Source of the DNA: Limnohabitans sp.
Lineage (GTDB): Bacteria > Pseudomonadota > Gammaproteobacteria > Burkholderiales > Burkholderiaceae_C
Length of the DNA: 8,538 nt
Assembly (NCBI GenBank): GCA_018883305.1
Contig: VEQI01000123.1
Span: 1-8,538, forward strand
Reading direction: 5' to 3'
Every line of letters begins with the position of its first letter. The stretch's first letter is position 1. Shown here one piece after another: positions 1-7,351 of the stretch. The notes below the pieces were generated by a model. The model was given only the letters and a program-made list of their open reading frames with translations. It was not told the DNA's origin and searched no databases. The position numbers and the translations under genes are program-made.

Positions 1-81
1 GATCAGGTGAAACTGCATTTCGAAATTCGCCGGCAGGGCAAGCCGGTGGACCCGACCCGCTACCTGCCCGCCACCCGCTGA
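1..81 (+). CDS. C-terminal end of an NlpD-like LytM/M23 murein hydrolase activator (partial)
   Basis: Only the last 26 codons and a TGA stop are present; the gene starts outside the window. The visible peptide includes VKLHFEIRRQGKPVDPTRYL. This matches the closing strand of LytM/M23 domains, where the HxH-like 'LHFEIR' segment and a final 'P..YLP' are typical of NlpD/EnvC proteins. NlpD-type proteins are envelope lipoproteins that activate amidases during cell separation, usually without catalytic metal binding of their own. Assignment to NlpD rather than another M23 protein is an inference, since the LysM and lipobox regions cannot be seen. Only 22 bases separate its stop from the exonuclease start, so the two may be co-transcribed. 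Confidence 0.75.
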   Translation, partial: DQVKLHFEIRRQGKPVDPTRYLPATR

Positions 82-103
82 CGAGGCGCGGGGAACCTCA
101 CGC

Positions 104-916
104 ATGGCCTGGCCAGTACTGGTCTTCGACCTGGAAACTATTCCGGATGTGGCGGGCTTGCGTGTGTTGCGCCAGGCGCCCGCCAGCCAGAGCGATGCCG
201 AGGTGCTGGCTGGCTGGGTACAAGAGCGCCAGGCCGCCGGCCACAGCGATTTTCTGCCGCACTACCTGCAGCGCGTGCTGACCATCAGTTGCGTGTTTCG
301 CAATGCCCAGGGCTTGCGCGTGCATTCCTGGGTGGACCGTGATGGCCAGAGTGAAGGCCAGATGATCCAGGCCTTCTTTCACAGCCTGGACAAGCATGTG
401 CCGCAGCTGGTGAGCTGGAACGGTGGCGGCTTTGACTTGCCGGTGCTGCACTACCGCGGTCTTCAGCATGGTGTGGTGGCGGACAAGTACTGGGACTTGG
501 GCGAGGACGATCGCGACTTCAAGTGGAACAACTACATCAGTCGCTACCATCATCGACATCTGGATCTGATGGACCTGCTGGCGCTGTACCAGTCCCGCGC
601 CAATGCGCCGCTGGACGCCATGGCCAAGTTGTGCGGCTTTCCGGGCAAGCTGGGCATGGATGGCGCTGCCGTGCATGACGCTTACCTTCGCGGCGAGGTG
701 GAGGACATCCGCCGCTACTGTGAAACCGATGTGATGAACACCTACTTGCTGTATTGCCGCTACCAGCTCATGCGTGGTGGCCTGCGCAGCGAGGAATACC
801 AACAGGAAATGCGCACCGTGCGTCAAACCCTGCGCGAACTCATTCCCACTGAGCCGCACTGGGCCGACTACCTGGCCGCCTGGCCCGAACCGACCAACCC
901 TGCCGACCATGTCTGA
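104..916 (+). CDS. Predicted 3'-5' exonuclease related to the PolB exonuclease domain
   Basis: This 270-aa protein is one DEDD-type ribonuclease H-like exonuclease domain of the DNA_pol_B_exo2 family. The three exonuclease motifs are visible. Exo I is FDLETIPD, with D9 and E11. Exo II is SWNGGGFDLPVL, with N106 and D111. Exo III is YCETD, with Y205 and D209. These four acidic residues should bind two metal ions and remove nucleotides from a 3' end. No polymerase domain follows, so it is a stand-alone nuclease, probably cytoplasmic; its physiological substrate is not known to me. The ATG at 104 follows a purine-rich GGGGAA 8 bases upstream and gives a start just before the first beta strand, as expected. 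The last 8 bases overlap the rlmD start, suggesting translational coupling. A long minus-strand frame across this gene is a composition shadow. Confidence 0.9.
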   Translation: MAWPVLVFDLETIPDVAGLRVLRQAPASQSDAEVLAGWVQERQAAGHSDFLPHYLQRVLTISCVFRNAQGLRVHSWVDRDGQSEGQMIQAFFHSLDKHVPQLVSWNGGGFDLPVLHYRGLQHGVVADKYWDLGEDDRDFKWNNYISRYHHRHLDLMDLLALYQSRANAPLDAMAKLCGFPGKLGMDGAAVHDAYLRGEVEDIRRYCETDVMNTYLLYCRYQLMRGGLRSEEYQQEMRTVRQTLRELIPTEPHWADYLAAWPEPTNPADHV

Positions 917-2314
917 TACCGCCACTTTGCCTGAGCACGCGCTTCTCATTGAATCCCTGGATCTGGAGGCGCAGGGCGTGGCCCATCGCCCCGATGGCAA
1001 GGTGGTGTTCGTGGAAGGCGCCTTGCCTTTCGAGGTGGTGGAAGTGCAGGTGCATCGCAAAAAGAACCAATGGGAAGCAGGCAGCTTGTCCGCGCTGCAC
1101 CGTGAGTCTTCGCAGCGCGTGCGTCCGGGGTGTCCGCACTTTGGCTTGCACGCCGGCGCCTGTGGTGGCTGCAAGATGCAGCATCTGCACCCGATGGCCC
1201 AACTGGCGGTCAAGCAGCGCGTGTTGGAAGACAACCTGTGGCATTTGGGCAAAGTCAAAGCCGAGACCCTGTTGCGTCCGATCCAGGGGCCGGACTGGGG
1301 CTACCGCTACCGGGCGCGTTTGTCGGTGCGCTATGTGCACAAAAAGGGCACGGTCCTGGTGGGCTTTCACGAGCGCAAAAGCCGTTATGTGGCGGACATG
1401 ACGCACTGCCCGGTGCTGCCGCCACGGGTGGAAACCTTGCTGGTGCCCTTGCGTGAATTGATCGGCGGCATGCAGGCACGTGAGACTTGTCCGCAAATCG
1501 AGCTGGCGTGCGGGGATGATGTGGTGGCGCTGGTGTTGCGTCACCTCGAACCCTTGAGCGAGTCCGATCAACAACGCCTGCGCGACTTTGCCCTGCTGCA
1601 CCAGGTGCAATGGTGGCTGCAACCCAAAGGCCCCAACACCGTCCATCTGTTACCGATGGGGAGGCCGGCACGGGCCCTCAACTGGCCTACGCCCTGTCTG
1701 AATTTGGCATTCACATGCCCTTCCTGCCCACCGATTTCACGCAGGTCAATCCGCACATCAACCGCGTGCTGGTGGCGCGCGCGCTGCGCCTGCTGCAAGT
1801 GCAGGCCCATGAGCGCGTGATCGACTGGTTTTGTGGTCTGGGCAATTTCACACTGCCCCTGGCCACGCAGGCCCGTGAAGTGTTGGGCATCGAGGGCAGC
1901 GAGGCGCTGGTGCAGCGGTCCGATGAGAACTTGGTCTATAACCAGACCTTGCGCAAACACGCGGGTGCAACGGCCCTGGCGTCCACGCGCTTTGTGGCGC
2001 GCAATTTGTTTGAGATGACGCCCGAACTGTTGTGTCAGGATGGTGTGGCAGACAAGTGGCTGGTGGATCCGCCACGCGAGGGTGCCTTTGCGTTGGTCAA
2101 GGCCCTGGCCGATCTGCATCAAACGCCTGAATTACGTCAAGGTTGGACACCGCCCAAACGCATTGTGTATGTCAGTTGCAACCCCGCCACCCTGGCGCGG
2201 GATGCCGGCTTGCTGGTGCACCAGGCCGGGTATCGCTGCGAGAGTGCGGGCGTGGTGAATATGTTTCCGCACACAGCGCACGTGGAGAGTGTGGCGGTGT
2301 TTTCTCTGGCTTGA
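909..2314 (+). pseudogene. rlmD: 23S rRNA (uracil-1939-C5)-methyltransferase RlmD, split by a one-base frameshift
   Basis: RlmD methylates U1939 of 23S rRNA using SAM and carries a [4Fe-4S] cluster. The ATG at 909 overlaps the exonuclease stop. The first frame holds a TRAM-like RNA-binding segment (about residues 10-65), then cluster cysteines C75, C85 and C88 (CPHFGLHAGACGGC) and C167 (MTHCPVL). Homology then jumps frame near 1650-1665. The second frame carries FTQVNPHIN (from about 1737), the SAM-binding DWFCGLGNFTLPLA (about 1823-1864), DPPREGA (from 2066), the catalytic cysteine in SCNPATLARD (codon 2177-2179) and HVESVA near the end. One added base would give a protein of about 468 aa, normal for the family in this group. 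Read literally, the first frame ends at 1820 after 303 aa without the SAM site or catalytic cysteine. Either a sequencing/assembly error or a true inactivating mutation is possible. Gene identity is near certain; pseudogene status is not. Confidence 0.88.
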
Positions 2315-2353
2315 ACGGTCTGGGAGGTCGCCCCATTTTTCCTGGGGTATGTC

Positions 2354-2382
2354 AAAAAAGCAAAGGGCCCGCGAGGGCCCTT
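2354..2382 (-). terminator. Rho-independent terminator for the Bax inhibitor-1 gene
   Basis: An 8-bp perfect stem (AAGGGCCC at 2363-2370, GGGCCCTT at 2375-2382) closes a GCGA loop. On the plus strand a run of six A (2354-2359) lies before it, so the minus-strand transcript has hairpin then a U tract, the classic order. It lies 22 bases beyond the stop of the minus-strand gene. There is no T tract on the plus-strand side, but the same hairpin may also slow transcripts leaving rlmD. Confidence 0.8.
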
Positions 2383-2404
2383 GGTGTGGAAGCGTCTGAA
2401 CGAC

Positions 2405-3097
2405 TCAGTCGCGCTCGCCGCCCATGATGCCCAGCAGGGCCAGCAGGCTCTGGAACACGTTGATGATGTCCAGGTACAGGGCCAGCGTGGCACTGACGTA
2501 GTTGGTTTCACCGCCATCGATGATCTGCTTCAGGTCATACAGCATGTAGGCACTGAAGATCCCGATGCCCAGCATGGACAGCACCATCATGCCAGCCGTG
2601 GAGCCCACGAACACGTTGATGATGCCACCCACCATCAACACGATGGCGCCCACGAACAGCCACTTGCTCATGCCCGAGAGGTCACGCTTGATGACGGTGG
2701 ACAGGCTGGCCATGGCGAAGAACACACCGGCTGTGCCGCCAAACGCGGTCATCACCAGTTGCGAGCCATTCTTGAAGCCCAGCACCATGGCGATCATGCG
2801 CGAGAGCATGAGGCCCATGAAGAAGGTGAAACCCAACAGCACCCACACACCGGTGGAGGAGTGCTTGGTCTTTTCAATGGCGTAAATGAAGCCAAAGGCA
2901 CCTGCCAGGAACACCACCAGTCCCAGGCCGCCACCCAGTGCCAGCGTCAGGCCGGTGGCCACGCCAATCCAGGCACCCAGCACGGTGGGGATCATGCTCA
3001 GGGCGAGCAGGACATAGGTGTTGCGCAGGACCCGGTTGCGCTGGGCCGCGCTGCTGGCGGGAAAGTCGTAACCAAAAGTCTGCATTTGATCGCTCAT
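2405..3097 (-). CDS. Bax inhibitor-1 (BI-1)/YccA-family inner-membrane protein
   Basis: This is a 230-aa, very hydrophobic protein with seven predicted membrane helices at about residues 27-47, 52-74, 84-108, 113-133, 145-165, 168-187 and 203-225. The final two helices carry YMLYDLKQII (D188) and ALYLDIINVF (D210). These match the conserved aspartate pair that forms the pH-sensitive gate in the TMBIM/BI-1 fold, known from the bacterial calcium leak channel YetJ. Bacterial members are linked to calcium leak or, for YccA, to FtsH interaction; which applies here cannot be told. The ATG at 3097 is supported by an AAGGAG Shine-Dalgarno (minus strand, 3104-3109) with 6 bases of spacing. The N-terminal MSDQMQTFGYDF stretch is a short cytoplasmic tail; there is no cleavable signal peptide. 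It is divergent from the GlcG-like gene and has its own terminator, so it is probably monocistronic. Confidence 0.92.
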   Translation of the reverse strand: MSDQMQTFGYDFPASSAAQRNRVLRNTYVLLALSMIPTVLGAWIGVATGLTLALGGGLGLVVFLAGAFGFIYAIEKTKHSSTGVWVLLGFTFFMGLMLSRMIAMVLGFKNGSQLVMTAFGGTAGVFFAMASLSTVIKRDLSGMSKWLFVGAIVLMVGGIINVFVGSTAGMMVLSMLGIGIFSAYMLYDLKQIIDGGETNYVSATLALYLDIINVFQSLLALLGIMGGERD

Positions 3098-3133
3098 GCA
3101 TCACTCCTTGTAAAGATGATTGAAGCTGGGGGC

Positions 3134-3163
3134 ATTGTAGGGGGATTCAAGATATTCCTACAA
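3134..3163 (-). promoter_or_regulatory. Predicted sigma-70 promoter of the BI-1 family gene
   Basis: On the minus strand TTGTAG (3163-3158), an 18-base spacer and TACAAT (3139-3134) mirror the plus-strand promoter exactly. Transcription would start near 3127, about 30 nt upstream of the ATG at 3097. The two promoters occupy the same DNA, so polymerase binding in one direction should exclude the other. Consensus-based prediction. Confidence 0.5.
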
Positions 3164-3164
3164 T
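3135..3164 (+). promoter_or_regulatory. Predicted sigma-70 promoter of the GlcG-like gene
   Basis: TTGTAG (3135-3140), an 18-base spacer and TACAAT (3159-3164) fit a sigma-70 promoter with a good -10 and a weak -35. Transcription would start near 3171, giving a leader of about 33 nt before the ATG at 3204. Prediction by eye from consensus only. Confidence 0.5.
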
Positions 3165-3203
3165 GCCGGCCAAAACCCTCATTCCTCAAAGGTTCTTATC
3201 CGT

Positions 3204-3608
3204 ATGAAAACCAAAGCCGTCCTCGAACTGTCCGACCTCAAAGCCATTGCTGCTGCTGCCGAGGCCGAAGCCCTGCGCAACCAGTGGGCGGTGACGATTG
3301 CCATCGTGGACGATGGCGGTCACCTGCTGTGGCTGCAACGTCTGGACGGCGCCGCGCCCATTTCCGCCCACATCGCTCCGGCCAAGGCGCACACCGCTGC
3401 CACCGGCCGTCGTGAGACCAAGATTTACGAAGACATCATCAACAATGGCCGTTACGCCTTCATCACCGCGCCCACCATCGAGGGCATGCTGGAAGGTGGC
3501 GTGCCCATTCTCAAGGATGGGCAGGTGATTGGTGCGGTGGGCGTGAGTGGCGTCAAGTCCACGGAAGACGCACAGATTGCCAAGGCCGGCATCGCCGCCC
3601 TGGGCTGA
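3204..3608 (+). CDS. GlcG/HbpS-family protein (possible heme-binding or small-molecule sensor)
   Basis: The 134-aa product fits the DUF336 (GlcG/HbpS) single-domain family in full length. Recognisable segments are TIAIVDDGGHLLWLQRLDGA (about residues 31-50), the helix with AKAHTAA (about 60-66), ITAPTIEGMLEGGVPIL (about 87-103) and the closing GQVIGAVGVSGVKSTEDAQI (about 106-125). Members form oligomers with a roadblock-like fold. HbpS of Streptomyces binds heme, while GlcG sits in glycolate operons with unclear function. No signal peptide is seen, so it is probably cytoplasmic. The neighbours here are not glycolate genes and give no help with its role. ATG at 3204 is preceded by AAAGG (3188-3192), a rather long 11 bases upstream. 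Family is confident; heme binding is only inferred. Confidence 0.85.
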   Translation: MKTKAVLELSDLKAIAAAAEAEALRNQWAVTIAIVDDGGHLLWLQRLDGAAPISAHIAPAKAHTAATGRRETKIYEDIINNGRYAFITAPTIEGMLEGGVPILKDGQVIGAVGVSGVKSTEDAQIAKAGIAALG

Positions 3609-3632
3609 GCGCCAGCCAGGTCTGGTTGGGCG

Positions 3633-3657
3633 TCTGCCAGCCTTCGGGGCTGGCGGG
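3633..3657. terminator. Hairpin between convergent genes (weak or bidirectional terminator)
   Basis: GCCAGCC (3636-3642) pairs perfectly with GGCTGGC (3648-3654) around a TTCGG loop, and three further pairs including G-T wobbles extend the stem. It sits in the 61-base gap between the ends of the GlcG-like gene and ppsR, where a shared terminator is expected. No T tract follows on either strand, so intrinsic termination would be inefficient. Confidence 0.45.
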
Positions 3658-3669
3658 GCTTGACCGGGC

Positions 3670-4491
3670 TCAGTAGGTCAGGCGTTCAGGCCGGATTTCC
3701 TGCAGGATGGTGGTGGCAATCTCTTCGATGCTCTTGGTGGTGGTGGACAGCCACCGGATGCCCGAGCGACGCATCATCGATTCGGCCTCATTCACTTCCA
3801 TCCGGCAGTTCTGCAAGCTGGCGTAGCGAGAGTTCGGACGTCGCTCGTTGCGGATTTCGCTCAGACGCTCGGGCTGTATGGTCAGTCCAAAAATTTTCTT
3901 CAAGTGCGGCGCCAGTGCCGGGGGCAGTTGCCTGCGTTCAAAGTCCTCGGGGATCAGCGGGTAATTGGCGGCCTTGAGGCCATACTGCATGGCCAGGTAC
4001 AGGCTGGTGGGTGTCTTGCCGCTGCGGCTCACGCCCACCAGGATCACGTCGGACAATTCCAGGTCACGGTTGAGCTGCCCGTCGTCGTGCGCCAGGCTGA
4101 AGTTGATGGCCTCGATCCGGTCGTGGTATTCCTTGCTCTTGCTCACATCCGAGAAGCGGCCGATGCGGTGGTTGGAGGTGATGCCCAGCTCTTGCTCCAA
4201 CGGGTTCACAAAGGTGCCAAACATGTCCAGGAGCATGCCCTTGCAGCCTTGCTGGATGACGCTCAGCACTTCCTCATTGACCAGCGTGGTGAACACGATG
4301 GGGCGACGACCTTCCACCTCCGCCGTGTGGTTGATTTGCCGCACCGCCTGATGCGCCTTGTCCACGCTGTCAATGAAGGGCAGCCGAACATGTCGGGGGC
4401 GCATTTCGAACTGCGCCAGGATGGCGTTGCCGAAGGTCTCGGCGGTGATGCCGGTGCCGTCAGAGATGAAAAAGACCGTGCGTTGAGGCAT
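3670..4491 (-). CDS. ppsR: PEP synthase regulatory protein: bifunctional kinase/pyrophosphorylase
   Basis: PpsR (DUF299 family) inactivates PEP synthase by ADP-dependent phosphorylation of a threonine beside the catalytic histidine, and reactivates it by phosphate-dependent dephosphorylation that releases pyrophosphate. The 273-aa length is typical. Visible features are the N-terminal RTVFFISDGTGITAETFG (residues 4-21), the P-loop-like GVSRSGKT (153-160) followed by PTSLYLA, and the conserved C-terminal RYASLQNCRMEVNEAE (about 222-237). The frame is open to an ATG at 4557, but MPQRTVFF at 4491 is chosen because homologs begin there and the longer start would overlap predicted promoter elements. 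Its Shine-Dalgarno is weak. It is divergent from ppsA, its own target, an arrangement common in proteobacteria. The target site TCH is intact in that neighbour. Confidence 0.95.
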   Translation of the reverse strand: MPQRTVFFISDGTGITAETFGNAILAQFEMRPRHVRLPFIDSVDKAHQAVRQINHTAEVEGRRPIVFTTLVNEEVLSVIQQGCKGMLLDMFGTFVNPLEQELGITSNHRIGRFSDVSKSKEYHDRIEAINFSLAHDDGQLNRDLELSDVILVGVSRSGKTPTSLYLAMQYGLKAANYPLIPEDFERRQLPPALAPHLKKIFGLTIQPERLSEIRNERRPNSRYASLQNCRMEVNEAESMMRRSGIRWLSTTTKSIEEIATTILQEIRPERLTY

Positions 4492-4524
4492 GGGGAGCAA
4501 TCGGGATGAAAAGTGGACGCGGGC

Positions 4525-4553
4525 CAGCACATCGCAGGCTCGCCCTCTACAAT
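4525..4553 (+). promoter_or_regulatory. Predicted ppsA promoter
   Basis: TACAAT at 4548-4553 is a good -10 match, identical to those at 3134-3164. The -35 position (about 4525-4530, CAGCAC) is poor, so an activator may be needed. The start site would lie near 4560, leaving a leader of roughly 155 nt before the ppsA ATG. Consensus-based prediction. Confidence 0.4.
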
Positions 4554-4559
4554 TCAACC

Positions 4560-4565
4560 ATTATC
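4560..4565 (-). promoter_or_regulatory. Candidate -10 element of ppsR
   Basis: On the minus strand GATAAT (4565-4560) matches five of six -10 consensus bases. It would start transcription near 4553, about 60 nt before the ppsR ATG. No clear -35 is seen. It almost abuts the ppsA -10, so the two promoters would compete if both are real. Confidence 0.3.
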
Positions 4566-4716
4566 CAAATTTCTCCATGCTGACCCTGCTGCTGCCCTTG
4601 CTGCTGTTCCTGGCACCACGCCAGGGGGTTGGTGTGCGCGTGCCCCGGCGGGTCAGCCACTTGGTGCTGAACCTTCGCCGCCTGGCCAGACCGCTTTCAA
4701 CTTCTGGAGCTTCCCC

Positions 4717-7107
<2,391 letters not shown>

Positions 7108-7117
7108 GCGCCATGCC

Positions 7118-7351
7118 ATGACAGACCCTTCCGTGGCGCCCGATGTGATCACTGCGCGGCAACGCGCGCGCGCACGCATCGGGGTGCTGCTGCTCGCGAA
7201 CATCACTGTGGCGGGCTTGGTGGGGGCATGGTGGTGGCCCGAGCGCACCGAGTGGCACTATCTGCTGGTGACGCAGTTGTTGCCGCTGTGCTACGTGGCC
7301 CTGGCCTGGTGGGTGGCACGTCATCGCCCGCAAGAGGATGATCATGTTTAG
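7118..7351 (+). CDS. Small two-helix membrane protein, likely partner of the downstream symporter
   Basis: This 77-aa product has a short charged N-terminus (ARQRARARIG), a first helix at about residues 21-40 (IGVLLLANITVAGLVGAWWW), an ERTEWHY linker, a second helix at about 48-67 (LLVTQLLPLCYVALAWWVAR) and an acidic tail. It lies 10 bases after ppsA and its stop overlaps the symporter ATG by 8 bases. Small two-helix subunits of the DUF4212 type commonly precede VC_2705-type sodium symporters, so a partner role is inferred from position. It lacks the FWFAQQGS-like stretch I associate with DUF4212, so I do not assign that family. No good Shine-Dalgarno precedes ATG 7118, suggesting coupling to ppsA translation. 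An alternative ATG at 7113 opens only one more codon before a stop. Confidence 0.75.
   Translation: MTDPSVAPDVITARQRARARIGVLLLANITVAGLVGAWWWPERTEWHYLLVTQLLPLCYVALAWWVARHRPQEDDHV

Larger units (their letters stand above)
3131..3167. repeat. Perfect 10-bp inverted repeat between divergent genes
   Basis: GGCATTGTAG (3131-3140) and its exact reverse complement CTACAATGCC (3158-3167) flank a 17-base spacer. It lies in the 106-base gap between the BI-1 gene and the GlcG-like gene, 33 bases from the first start codon and 36 from the second. There is no T tract on either side and both genes start outward from it, so it is not a terminator. Each arm contains a TACAAT -10 for one direction and a TTGTAG -35-like element for the other. 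A dimeric operator is an alternative reading. Confidence 0.75.

Noticed and set aside
98..1258. 386-codon minus-strand frame across the exonuclease and rlmD
   Set aside because: It is antisense to two recognised genes, its composition is atypical for a protein, and it has no domain. It is a shadow frame.
1655..1665. Programmed -1 frameshifting in rlmD
   Set aside because: No canonical slippery heptamer, no correctly spaced upstream Shine-Dalgarno-like stimulator and no obvious downstream structure are seen, and the family is not known for recoding. A GGG slip cannot be excluded, but an indel is simpler.
2381..3415. 344-codon plus-strand frame across the BI-1 gene and into the GlcG-like gene
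   Set aside because: It is His/Gln/Gly-rich and antisense to a clear seven-helix protein, and it spans an intergenic promoter region. Not coding.
4492..4557. Longer ppsR start at 4557 (22 extra residues)
   Set aside because: The added residues do not resemble the family N-terminus and would overlap predicted promoter elements. The start at 4491 gives the usual 273 aa.
4614..4635. Possible riboswitch-like hairpin in the ppsA leader
   Set aside because: Only short stems such as CACCA/TGGTG can be drawn, with no known riboswitch core and no terminator-antiterminator arrangement.
4513..4716. N-terminal extension of ppsA from 4513
   Set aside because: It would begin upstream of the predicted ppsA promoter, the residues look like random GC-rich translation, and a spaced Shine-Dalgarno supports 4717.
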